Shown in pieces: positions 1-6,653 of a DNA stretch of 13,537 bases. The stretch lies in contig JAZNLR010000012.1 of assembly GCA_045579195.1 (NCBI GenBank), positions 1 to 13,537 on the forward strand, read 5' to 3'. A model generated the notes under the pieces. That model made no database searches, had not been told where the DNA came from, and worked only from the letters and a program-made list of their open reading frames with translations. Position 1 is the stretch's first letter. Each line of letters begins with the position of its first letter. Position numbers and translations under genes: made by a program. Source of the DNA: JAZNLR01 sp045579195. GTDB taxonomy: Bacteria; Bacillota; Clostridia; Christensenellales; CAMQZB01.

Positions 1-5
1 ACAAC

Positions 6-56
6 TTTTCTCTTTTTCACATAAGTCCTTTTGCGAAGTGTGTCGAAAAGAGAAAA
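6..56. repeat. Long inverted repeat at the left edge
   Basis: A perfect 11-bp inverted repeat pairs 6-16 (TTTTCTCTTTT) with 46-56 (AAAAGAGAAAA). The stem can continue inward with a T-G pair (17/45), a two-base bulge at 43-44, and CACA (18-21) against TGTG (39-42), leaving a 17-nt loop. It lies 25 bp upstream of the -35 element of the tRNA promoter. It does not look like an ordinary terminator, because no T-run follows a GC-rich stem on either strand. Its role is unknown; it could be the tail of a feature outside the window. Confidence 0.5.
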
Positions 57-80
57 ATCCTTTCAAAAAGCACAAAATGC

Positions 81-109
81 TTGCATCTTGCACTCAAATT
101 TGTTATGAT
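81..109 (+). promoter_or_regulatory. Sigma-70 type promoter of the tRNA-Gly gene
   Basis: A -35 element TTGCAT (81-86) and a -10 element TATGAT (104-109) are separated by exactly 17 bp. A TG at 101-102 adds an extended -10 motif. Transcription would start near 116, a few bases before the mature tRNA 5' end at 121, so little 5' leader would need removal by RNase P. Confidence 0.8.
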
Positions 110-120
110 AATTTCATCGC

Positions 121-194
121 GCAGGTGTAGTTTAATGGCAGAACTTCAGCTTCCCAAGCTGACCGCGAGGGTTCGATTCCCTTCACCTGCTCCA
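121..194 (+). tRNA. tRNA-Gly (anticodon CCC)
   Basis: The full cloverleaf can be folded by eye. The acceptor stem is GCAGGTG (121-127) with CACCTGC (184-190). A four-pair D arm follows. The anticodon stem TCAGC/GCTGA encloses the loop TTCCCAA, giving anticodon CCC, which reads GGG glycine codons. The T arm carries the canonical TTCGATT loop. The discriminator base is T, followed by an encoded CCA end (192-194). It has its own promoter upstream and a terminator directly downstream, so it is a single-gene transcription unit. A glycyl-tRNA synthetase gene lies at the opposite end of the window. Confidence 0.97.
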
Positions 195-201
195 CTTCAA
201 T

Positions 202-235
202 AAAAAAAGCCTTGAAGTTTCTCAAGGCTTTTTTT
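202..235. terminator. Bidirectional intrinsic terminator
   Basis: The stem GCCTTGA (209-215) / TCAAGGC (222-228) has a six-base loop. It is flanked by seven A residues on the left (202-208) and seven T residues on the right (229-235), so it gives stem plus U-tract on either strand. On + it ends the tRNA-Gly transcript. On - it ends the long leftward gene row, whose last stop codon lies 21 bp away at 256-258. Confidence 0.93.
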
Positions 236-255
236 ATTGCAAATCAATCATATCT

Positions 256-1272
256 TCATCTTCTGCTGTCGTCAAAGAACTCTTCCGCAAGCGTGATAAG
301 ACCTTGCGTTCCGATGTTAAAATCGACTTTGGAACACGGAATCCCGATCTTTCCAAGCGCCGCAACGATCGCAGAAAAGAGCTCTTCTCCACCGCCTCCG
401 CCAACGATGACGGAGTCTTTTTTGGGAAGCAACGTGATGCACTTTAACAAGCGCTCAATGAACTCACTTGCATCCCGCGATTTTCCGTCCACGCCGTGAA
501 GACCGCAGAAGGAATACAGACAGCTTTCCTCATCAAAGAATGGACGCTTCTGATATCCGGCGTCAGGAGAACCGTACGGCGCGATACAACACACCTGAGC
601 CCCCGTTCCGATGTTGATCAAGTAAGAATCGGTTTTCACGCCGCTTCCCAAAACGCTGATCTGATGATCGCCAAAAGGACACAAAATCTGAACCCCGTTG
701 TACGTTCCGACCACTTCAACACTTTTGCAAACCTCAGGCATCACCATCCCATCCGCAAACGCATTGGGCTTGCCTGACGGAGAAAAGTAAAAGCCGGATG
801 CAAAGGCGTCCGTGATGTGCGTTTTGTTTTTGCCCGTCAGCAAATACGATAAATATGAGCCAAGCGTGTAAAACTCCTGCACGGTTTGAGCTGAAATTTT
901 CGTGACGGGAAGGTTGTTGGAAATCGTCAACCCAAATTCGTTGAAATTCACGTTTTCAAACTTCGGCTGGTCGACGTTTCCGCTTCGATCGCGCCAGGAA
1001 ATATACTCCGACAGCGTTCCGTCCTGCATTCTTCCGACAAAGCCGTGCATTTGAACGCTAAAGAGTGCAACCGAACATCCAAAGCGCTTCACGCTGTCAA
1101 AAATCGCAAAAATCTTATCGCACAGCACTTCTCTCGAAACCACAAAATTTGTTTCATCGTTAATGATCGGTTCCGGGAAAGGCGTTTTGTCAAAGAGGAG
1201 GATGCCCTCCTCTTTGTCATATACAGCAAATTTTATAAATGTGCTTCCAATGTCAATCAGTAAAGCTCTCAG
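256..1272 (-). CDS. Short FGGY-family carbohydrate kinase, CTG start
   Basis: A sugar kinase of the FGGY (ASKHA-fold) family, last gene of the hexuronate block. The frame extends well upstream of its first GTG at 1143. The added 43 codons encode LLIDIGSTFIKF, the family's N-terminal phosphate-binding loop with the conserved Asp (D7). The frame has no ATG, GTG or TTG ahead of that motif. A CTG at 1272-1270 sits 8 nt after a GAGG Shine-Dalgarno and gives MRALLIDIGST, the usual family start, so I chose it (338 residues). Other motifs are QMHG (74-77), WRDR, GDHQ with the presumed catalytic base D202, NIGTGAQ (220-226) and a glycine-rich loop GGGGGE (291-296). FGGY kinases usually have about 450-500 residues, so the C-terminal half is compact, yet all nucleotide-site motifs are present. 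The motifs most resemble the sedoheptulokinase/xylulokinase branch; the substrate is unknown. It lies 44 bp after kdgK, which suggests an acidic-sugar or derived ketose role (inference). Confidence 0.8.
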   Translation of the reverse strand: MRALLIDIGSTFIKFAVYDKEEGILLFDKTPFPEPIINDETNFVVSREVLCDKIFAIFDSVKRFGCSVALFSVQMHGFVGRMQDGTLSEYISWRDRSGNVDQPKFENVNFNEFGLTISNNLPVTKISAQTVQEFYTLGSYLSYLLTGKNKTHITDAFASGFYFSPSGKPNAFADGMVMPEVCKSVEVVGTYNGVQILCPFGDHQISVLGSGVKTDSYLINIGTGAQVCCIAPYGSPDAGYQKRPFFDEESCLYSFCGLHGVDGKSRDASEFIERLLKCITLLPKKDSVIVGGGGGEELFSAIVAALGKIGIPCSKVDFNIGTQGLITLAEEFFDDSRR

Positions 1273-1279
1273 TTTATTT

Positions 1280-1284
1280 TCCTC
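1280..1284 (-). promoter_or_regulatory. Shine-Dalgarno supporting the CTG start
   Basis: On the - strand, GAGGA precedes a CTG codon by 8-9 nt. It is the only purine-rich ribosome-binding match in the 44-bp gap after kdgK. It places initiation immediately before the conserved phosphate-binding loop of the FGGY kinase. The ATG further upstream at about 1301 is in another frame and reaches a stop (TGA) within eleven codons. Confidence 0.6.
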
Positions 1285-1316
1285 AAAATACGAAATGACA
1301 TTTATACAAACTTTTG

Positions 1317-2339
1317 TTATCTTTGAACGCGTCCGCTTCCGTCTCCACCGGCGAGCTTTTCAACTTCAGATGCGGAAACGCGGTTGAAGTCTCCCTCGAT
1401 GGAGTGCTTCAATGCGGATGCAGCAACCGCAAATTCAATTGCGCCCTGCGTGTCCTTTCCGGAGAGAAGCGCATGGATCAAACCTGCACCGAATGAGTCT
1501 CCTCCGCCGACGCGGTCAACGATGTGCAGATGATAGCTCTTCGAGAAGCAGTAATTCTCGCCGTCGAACAGCATTGCAGCCCAGTCGTTATCGCTTGCGG
1601 AAATGGAGGAGCGAAGCGTGATCGCAACCTTCTCGAATCCAAACTTATCAGCAAGCTGTTTTGCAACCGATTTATATCCCTCGTGATTGAGCTTTCCGCC
1701 GTAGATATCCGTTCCTTCCGCCTCAATTCCGAAGACGTCTTTTGCGTCCTCTTCGTTGGAAATGCAAACGTCGATATACTTGCAAAGCTCGGTCATGGCC
1801 TCTCTTGCCGCAGCACGTGTCCAGAGCTTACCGCGGTAATTGAGGTCGCAGGAAATCTTAACACCGTGCTTCTTTGCCGCGATACACGCCTCTTTGCAGA
1901 TCTCAACGAGCTCTCCGCCAAGCGCCGGGGTGATTCCCGTAAAATGGAACCAATCAGCGCCTTCAAAGATAGAATCCCAATCGAAATCCGAGGGCTTTGC
2001 CTCAGCAATTGCAGAGTGTGCGCGGTCGTAAATGCAGACCGAACCTCTCTGGGATGCTCCCTTCTCCAAATAGTAAATGCCGACACGATCGCCGCCACGC
2101 ACGACTTTCGACGTGTCAACGCCGAAATAGCGCAAAGAATTTACCGCAGACTGTCCGATTGCGTGCGCAGGGAGCTTCGTGACGTAAAGACTTTCGTGAC
2201 CGAAATTCGCGAGAGAAACAGCGACATTTGCCTCTCCACCGCCGAACGTTGCCTGCATCTGATCGTTCTGGAAGAAACGATAGTACCCATTGGGCGCAAG
2301 GCGCAACATAATTTCACCAAACGTTACAACTTTTGCCAT
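1317..2339 (-). CDS. kdgK: 2-dehydro-3-deoxygluconokinase (KDG kinase)
   Basis: A PfkB/ribokinase-family kinase that phosphorylates 2-keto-3-deoxygluconate to KDPG with ATP, the step before the aldolase encoded just upstream. The N-terminal signature FGGGEANVA (residues 32-40) is the sugar-binding GG motif. DLNYRGKLW (165-173) matches the KDG kinase subgroup. The C-terminal PfkB signature DRVGGGDSFGAG (275-286) contains the anion hole and the catalytic base D281. The length of 340 residues is normal for the family. The ATG at 2339 lies 2 nt after the eda stop, and its ribosome site GAGGAGG lies inside the last eda codons, so translation is probably coupled. Assignment as KDG kinase rather than another PfkB kinase rests on subgroup motifs plus the uxaC-uxuB-eda context. 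Confidence 0.92.
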   Translation of the reverse strand: MAKVVTFGEIMLRLAPNGYYRFFQNDQMQATFGGGEANVAVSLANFGHESLYVTKLPAHAIGQSAVNSLRYFGVDTSKVVRGGDRVGIYYLEKGASQRGSVCIYDRAHSAIAEAKPSDFDWDSIFEGADWFHFTGITPALGGELVEICKEACIAAKKHGVKISCDLNYRGKLWTRAAAREAMTELCKYIDVCISNEEDAKDVFGIEAEGTDIYGGKLNHEGYKSVAKQLADKFGFEKVAITLRSSISASDNDWAAMLFDGENYCFSKSYHLHIVDRVGGGDSFGAGLIHALLSGKDTQGAIEFAVAASALKHSIEGDFNRVSASEVEKLAGGDGSGRVQR

Positions 2340-2341
2340 GA

Positions 2342-2944
2342 TTATGCCTCCTCTTTCATCTTATCGAAAGATTCTTTCACAAAGAAGCTTCCGCCAACTG
2401 CAAGGATCTTGTCAAACGCAAGATATTCATCGATATTGCTTCGGTCGACGCCGCCCGTCGGAACAAACTTGATCTGCGGGAACGGGCCTGCAAGCGCCTT
2501 CATTGCCTTTAATCCACCGTAAACGTGCGCCGGGAAGAACTTCACAACGTTGATTCCGAGGTCAAGCGCCGCCATGATCTCAGTCGGGGTGACGCAACCG
2601 GGAATATACGGAATGTCTGCATCTTTGCAAACCTTTGCAACTGCCGCGGAAAGACCGGGTGAAACGATAAACATCGCGCCTGCTTCCACCGCTTCTTTCG
2701 CCTGCTGTTCGTTCACGATCGTTCCTGCACCGACGATCATCTCGGGGAACTGCTCACGACCGAGCTTGATCGCATCTTTTGCACAAGCGGTGCGGAACGT
2801 GATTTCTGCCGTAGGGATTCCGTTTGCGCACAGTGCAGCGAGTGTCGGAACGGTCTCATCCAGCGTCTTCAACACGACAACAGGAACATTTTTGCACGTT
2901 TCAAACATGCTTTCAACACAATAATACGAGATCTTCTTTTCCAT
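2342..2944 (-). CDS. eda: KDPG aldolase (2-dehydro-3-deoxyphosphogluconate aldolase)
   Basis: Cleaves KDPG to pyruvate and glyceraldehyde 3-phosphate, ending hexuronate breakdown; some homologues also accept 4-hydroxy-2-oxoglutarate. It is a 200-residue TIM-barrel class I aldolase, the usual size. The general-base glutamate is E47 in AEITFR, the Schiff-base lysine is K135 in VVKFFPA, and the phosphate-binding segments GAGT (72-75) and PTGGV (162-166) are present. A longer open frame extends 45 codons into the preceding SDR gene. I chose the ATG at 2944 because GAGAGGAG stands 5 nt before it and the family N-terminus aligns there. The gap to the SDR gene is 13 bp and to kdgK 2 bp. Confidence 0.94.
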   Translation of the reverse strand: MEKKISYYCVESMFETCKNVPVVVLKTLDETVPTLAALCANGIPTAEITFRTACAKDAIKLGREQFPEMIVGAGTIVNEQQAKEAVEAGAMFIVSPGLSAAVAKVCKDADIPYIPGCVTPTEIMAALDLGINVVKFFPAHVYGGLKAMKALAGPFPQIKFVPTGGVDRSNIDEYLAFDKILAVGGSFFVKESFDKMKEEA

Positions 2945-2957
2945 ATTTTCTCCTCTC

Positions 2958-3788
2958 TTAAACTCCGCTATATGCTGAGAATCCTCCGTCAACGGGGATG
3001 ACCGTTCCGGTGACAAATCCGCTTGCACCGTCATCCGCCAGCCACAAGAGCGTTCCAACCAGATCTTCAATCTCACCAAAACGCTTCATCGGCGTTGCAG
3101 TGAGGATCTTGTTTGTACGCGCCGTAGGCGTTCCGTCCTCATTGAACAGAAGCGCACGGTTCTGATGGGTCACAAAGAAGCCGGGTGCAACGGCGTTACA
3201 ACGGATGTTGCACGGAGCAAAGTGCACGGCAAGCCATTCAGTAAAGTTGGAAATTCCTGCCTTTGCTGCGGAATATGCAGGGATCTTGGTCAGGGGTCGG
3301 AATGCGTTCATCGAAGAGATATTGATGATATTTCCACCCGTTTCGATCATATCCGTTGCAAAGACCTGCGTCACCAAGAAAGCAGACGTGATGTTGAGAT
3401 CGAAGACGAACTTAAATCCACTCTCCTCAAGCGCAAAAAAGTCCTTCACGCCCGTAAGATCAGGCGTCATCGTTTCATTATCGCACGTTGCTCTGGGGTT
3501 GTTTCCGCCCGCTCCGTTGATAAGCAAGTTCACTTTGCCGAACGCCGCGTTAACAGCTTCCTTTGCCTGGAGAATGCTGTTCTTGTCAAGGCAGTTGCAA
3601 GGAACAGCAAGTGCATTTGCTCCGATCTCCTCTGCGACCGCTTTCACAGCAGCTTCATTGATGTCCACCAACGCGACCTTTGCGCCGCATTCTGCAAGTG
3701 CCTTTGCAAGCGTACTGCAGATGACTCCACCTGCACCGGTGACAACGGCGACTTTGCCTTTCAAATCTACGTTAAAAGGTAATTTCAT
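2958..3788 (-). CDS. uxuB: SDR-type D-mannonate oxidoreductase (fructuronate reductase)
   Basis: A short-chain dehydrogenase of 276 residues that most likely reduces fructuronate to mannonate with NADH, following UxaC. The Rossmann motif TGAGGVIC (17-24) carries cysteine where most SDRs have the third glycine; from memory this is common in the mannonate oxidoreductase subgroup. D42 ending beta-2 favours NAD over NADP. NGAGG (91-95) is the NAG motif. The catalytic residues are S159, Y172 and K176 in YSAAK. The C-terminus ends with VIPVDGGFSAYSG, typical of SDRs. The start is the ATG at 3788 with an AGAAGGAG ribosome site. Gram-positive bacteria commonly use this SDR instead of the long-chain UxuB of E. 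coli. A tagaturonate or other sugar-acid reductase cannot be excluded by sequence, but the operon supports this role. Confidence 0.82.
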   Translation of the reverse strand: MKLPFNVDLKGKVAVVTGAGGVICSTLAKALAECGAKVALVDINEAAVKAVAEEIGANALAVPCNCLDKNSILQAKEAVNAAFGKVNLLINGAGGNNPRATCDNETMTPDLTGVKDFFALEESGFKFVFDLNITSAFLVTQVFATDMIETGGNIINISSMNAFRPLTKIPAYSAAKAGISNFTEWLAVHFAPCNIRCNAVAPGFFVTHQNRALLFNEDGTPTARTNKILTATPMKRFGEIEDLVGTLLWLADDGASGFVTGTVIPVDGGFSAYSGV

Positions 3789-3883
3789 TGTTTTCTCCTT
3801 CTCATATTGTTCGAATTTATTGATGCACGTCCTGCGGGCAAAGATCGCCAGAAGAACAACGGACGGGCATATTCAACCAAGTT
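3789..3883 (-). other. Gap between uxaC and the SDR gene
   Basis: This is by far the longest gap within the leftward row (95 bp against 2-44 bp elsewhere). On the - strand it carries an imperfect inverted repeat, GCCCGTCC against GGACGTGC (one mismatch, about 28-nt loop). The only promoter-like pair is weak: TTGCCC, 16 bp, TAAATT. It could hold an internal promoter or an mRNA processing hairpin. Nothing here identifies a known regulator site. Confidence 0.3.
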
Positions 3884-5209
3884 TTAATCAACAAGTGCAC
3901 GCGGATTGCGGTAGCAAACGTTTTTCATCAGCTCCTCTGCCGCGCCGAAATCGTACGCACCGTCGTCAACATACTCCGCGACAACATTTGCAAGAATGCG
4001 ACGGAAGAAGTCAAAGCGCGCATAGCTCGAGAAACTTCTCGAATCGGTGAGCATTCCCGTCGACGTTCCCAGCACGGAGTACTCCGCGATGGTCTGAAGA
4101 TTCTTGCGAATTCCAAGCATCGTGTCGTTAAACCACCAAGCTGCGCCCATGCGAACATTGCGGAATGCTCCCGTGATACAAGCAAGCGCGGGAAGGCCGC
4201 TATCATTGAGGGTGTAAAGCAAGATATTCGGGCGCTCTTCGTCAGGAATGCGCGCAAGGAATGCGATGACATCCTTGGGATCCTGCGGCGAACTGATGAC
4301 GTCAAATCCACTGTCTGCGCCGATTGTCTCAAACATCTTTGGGTTGACGTTTCTCGTCACACCGAAGTGCAGCTGCACTGTGATGTTATGTTTCTTATAC
4401 TCACGCAAGAAGAAGTCGAACAAAAAGCCAATCAAGCTGTTCTTCTCTCCTTCGGAAAGATTTTCTCTCTTGTGATAGAGTTTCGTAGCCTCGTCGTGCG
4501 TTGCAAACGCAGTCGGGAAAAACTCAAATCCGTGGTCTGCGATGCGGCATCCCTTCTCGCAGAAAAAGTCAAGGCGCTTGGAGAGTGCGTCCAGAAGTCC
4601 GTCCAACGTGCTTACGTCACAGCCCGAAACCTCGCCGAGCTTTTTTAGGTACGCACCGTCCATTGCAAAGACCTTATCCGGGCGGAACGTGGGAGAAACC
4701 TGAATCGAACCATACGTCCCGTGGTCACAAAGGTCATCAATGGGATCGTCCGTCGTGGCGATGTATTCCACGCCAAAGCTTTTCAAAATGCTGCGGACGG
4801 ACATCGATTTCAGCTTTGCAGTTGCCTCCTCGTAAATCTCCTCTGCCGTCTCTTTGTTCAGCGGCTTGTCAATTCCAAAGACCTGCTTAAGCTCCATATG
4901 CGTCCAGTAATAAAGCGGATTTCCACAGAGATTCGGAACGATCTCTGCGTATTTTAAGAACTTTTCATGGAAATCTGCATCGCCCGTGATATATTTCTCG
5001 TCAACGCCACAGATACGCATCGAACGCCATTTATAGTGATCGCCTGCAAGCCACAGCGCGCCAATGTTCTCAAACGTTGCGTCCCGAGCGATCATTTTTT
5101 GATCCAAATGACAATGATAATCGACGATCGGAAGGTCCTTTACGCAAGCATAGAGTTTTTGTGCTGTTTCGCTCCCAAGCAAAACGGCATCGTCAAAAAA
5201 GCCTTTCAT
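3884..5209 (-). CDS. uxaC: Glucuronate (uronate) isomerase
   Basis: Isomerises D-glucuronate to D-fructuronate, and usually also galacturonate to tagaturonate, at the entry to hexuronate catabolism in the cytoplasm. It is an amidohydrolase-fold enzyme of 441 residues, slightly shorter than the usual about 465. The metal-binding HxH lies in DYHCHL (H32, H34). Family blocks GDHYKWR, NPLYYWTHMEL and TTDDPIDDL are all present in order. The C-terminal signature GMLTDSRSF (385-393) includes the conserved metal-site Asp D389. The start is the ATG at 5209, preceded at 5 nt by AGGGGTGA. Only 24 bp separate it from scpB on the same strand, so the sugar-acid block is physically fused to the scp/lysA row. 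I found no convincing promoter in that gap. Confidence 0.95.
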   Translation of the reverse strand: MKGFFDDAVLLGSETAQKLYACVKDLPIVDYHCHLDQKMIARDATFENIGALWLAGDHYKWRSMRICGVDEKYITGDADFHEKFLKYAEIVPNLCGNPLYYWTHMELKQVFGIDKPLNKETAEEIYEEATAKLKSMSVRSILKSFGVEYIATTDDPIDDLCDHGTYGSIQVSPTFRPDKVFAMDGAYLKKLGEVSGCDVSTLDGLLDALSKRLDFFCEKGCRIADHGFEFFPTAFATHDEATKLYHKRENLSEGEKNSLIGFLFDFFLREYKKHNITVQLHFGVTRNVNPKMFETIGADSGFDVISSPQDPKDVIAFLARIPDEERPNILLYTLNDSGLPALACITGAFRNVRMGAAWWFNDTMLGIRKNLQTIAEYSVLGTSTGMLTDSRSFSSYARFDFFRRILANVVAEYVDDGAYDFGAAEELMKNVCYRNPRALVD

Positions 5210-5233
5210 TTCTTCACCCCTATCAATTTCGCA

Positions 5234-5902
5234 TTATTCCGCAATCGGCTCGTCATCGATCTTTTGCGGATTTATCTTAAGATCGTCCACAAACTTGGGA
5301 ACAAAATCACCGTCTTTGACTTCCATCTCGACCGCGACCTTCTCAGATCTGTCATAAAGGTCAGTGTTCTTCGCTTCGCTGATGGATTTGATCTTCGAAA
5401 GAAGCTCGTTATAATCAGGAAGGTTGTCCACACTTTCAATCTGGAAGCGCTTCAAAAATTCGTCCGTCGTTCCGTAAAGAAGCGGGCGACCAATGACATC
5501 TTTTTTTCCGACAACGTCGATCACGTTGTTCTTAAGAAGCATTGAAATTGCATAATCACTGTTCACGCCGCGGATTTCTTCAATCTCAAGGCGCGTGCAA
5601 GGCTGTTTATAGGCAACGATTGCAACCGTTTCCAACATTGACTGCGAAAGCTCACGCGCGCGGATGGGGTTGAGAAGATCACTCACCACATCGGAGTACT
5701 CCGGGTTGGTGCAAAACTGCAATTTTCCATCGAACTCAATTAAATGAATTCCGGACGCTCCGGTATACTTTGCCTTCAATGAATCAATCGCCGCGCGAAG
5801 CTCGTTTTTGTCGAGCTCAAATTTTTCCTTGATCTCTTTAATCTCAACCGAATTTCCGTTCAGAAACAAAATGGATTCCAAAATGTGTTCTAAATTTTCC
5901 AA
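5234..5902 (-). CDS. scpB: Segregation and condensation protein B
   Basis: A kleisin-interacting subunit (KITE) of the SMC-ScpAB complex, which compacts and helps segregate the chromosome at the nucleoid. The protein has 222 residues, two winged-helix domains and the conserved core AIVAYKQPCTRLEIEEIRGV, followed by GRPLLYGTTDEFLKRF. Beyond about residue 170 comes a hydrophilic acidic tail that is typical and poorly conserved. The start is a TTG at 5902, giving MENLEHILESILF, the expected family beginning. Its ribosome site GGAGGAAGAG lies over the end of scpA, whose stop is only 2 nt away, so the two genes are translationally coupled, as expected for proteins needed in fixed ratio. Confidence 0.94.
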   Translation of the reverse strand: MENLEHILESILFLNGNSVEIKEIKEKFELDKNELRAAIDSLKAKYTGASGIHLIEFDGKLQFCTNPEYSDVVSDLLNPIRARELSQSMLETVAIVAYKQPCTRLEIEEIRGVNSDYAISMLLKNNVIDVVGKKDVIGRPLLYGTTDEFLKRFQIESVDNLPDYNELLSKIKSISEAKNTDLYDRSEKVAVEMEVKDGDFVPKFVDDLKINPQKIDDEPIAE

Positions 5903-5904
5903 GA

Positions 5905-6651
5905 TTACTCTTCCTCCGCCTGTCCTTTCAGCGTGATGACGATATCGTCAAACGCACCTTCTTGCGCAACTTCTGCAAACTGCTGTTTTAATAACTCCAA
6001 AATCGCGAGGAACGTGGCCAAAACCTCATCTCGCGTGACGTCTTCAGAGAACATCGAGAAGAAACTGACGCGCTTATGTTCCAAAAGCTCGGTTCGAAGA
6101 ACGGAGAGCTTTTGCTCAACCGTGAACTTTTCACGCACGATCTCCTTCGGGCGTTCCGCATCCACGCGGAACTGCTCGATCTTGAACATCATCTTCGTGA
6201 ATGCCGAGATGAGCTTTTCCATCGTCATATCCGCCAGAACGTACTTCACGTCAAGAACGGACTGGTCAGGGTCTTTATAAAAGCGATCAACGCACTCAAC
6301 GCTCTTTAAGACGGCGGAGTAATCCTTATACAGCTTGTACTCTTCCAACTGACGGATCAAACGTTCTGCGGGGTCGTCTTCCTCGTCCGTAAGCTCCTCT
6401 TCTCTCGGCAACAGCGAACGGGACTTGATCTCCAACAGCGTCGCCGCCGTGTCAAGAAACTCCCCTGCCGTTTCCATATCGATCTCATCGAGCTGATCGA
6501 GGTACTCCAAAAACTGTTCCGTCACTTTCGACACAAAGATGTCGCGAATGTCAATCTTTGCCTCCTTGATAAGAAAGAGCAAGAGATCGAGCGGACCTTC
6601 GAAATTCGAAAGATGCACGTCTATTCCGATTTTTGACTCAAATTGCGCCAT
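5905..6651 (-). CDS. scpA: Segregation and condensation protein A (kleisin)
   Basis: The kleisin that bridges the two SMC heads and binds ScpB dimers. The N-terminal domain opens with the hallmark NFEGPLDLLLFLI (16-28), which contacts the SMC neck. A charged middle segment (roughly 90-190) includes EEELTDEEDD. A C-terminal winged helix (about 200-245) contains DEVLATFLAILELLKQQ. The start was chosen as the ATG at 6651, giving 248 residues beginning MAQFESK. A GTG at 6669 would add six residues and overlap the protease gene by 16 bp without a good ribosome site. The chosen start lies 2 nt after the protease stop, with only a weak GGTG ribosome site, so it probably depends on coupling. Confidence 0.94.
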   Translation of the reverse strand: MAQFESKIGIDVHLSNFEGPLDLLLFLIKEAKIDIRDIFVSKVTEQFLEYLDQLDEIDMETAGEFLDTAATLLEIKSRSLLPREEELTDEEDDPAERLIRQLEEYKLYKDYSAVLKSVECVDRFYKDPDQSVLDVKYVLADMTMEKLISAFTKMMFKIEQFRVDAERPKEIVREKFTVEQKLSVLRTELLEHKRVSFFSMFSEDVTRDEVLATFLAILELLKQQFAEVAQEGAFDDIVITLKGQAEEE

Positions 6652-6653
6652 AC

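Noticed and set aside
1524..2522. Long open frame (332 codons) on the + strand opposite kdgK and eda
   Set aside because: It lies wholly antisense to two genes with full catalytic motifs. Its own product is rich in Arg, Cys and Ser with no recognisable domain.
2945..3079. Longer version of KDPG aldolase starting inside the SDR gene
   Set aside because: The extra 45 residues do not fit the family, and a strong ribosome site precedes the ATG at 2944.
2958..3788. Damaged nucleotide-binding motif in the SDR (Cys in place of the third Gly)
   Set aside because: From memory this variant is usual in the mannonate oxidoreductase subgroup, and the rest of the active site (Ser, Tyr, Lys) is intact.
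3205..4050. Open frame of 281 codons on the + strand opposite the SDR gene and the end of uxaC
   Set aside because: It is antisense to conserved enzymes, has no family signature, and crosses a gene boundary and intergenic gap.
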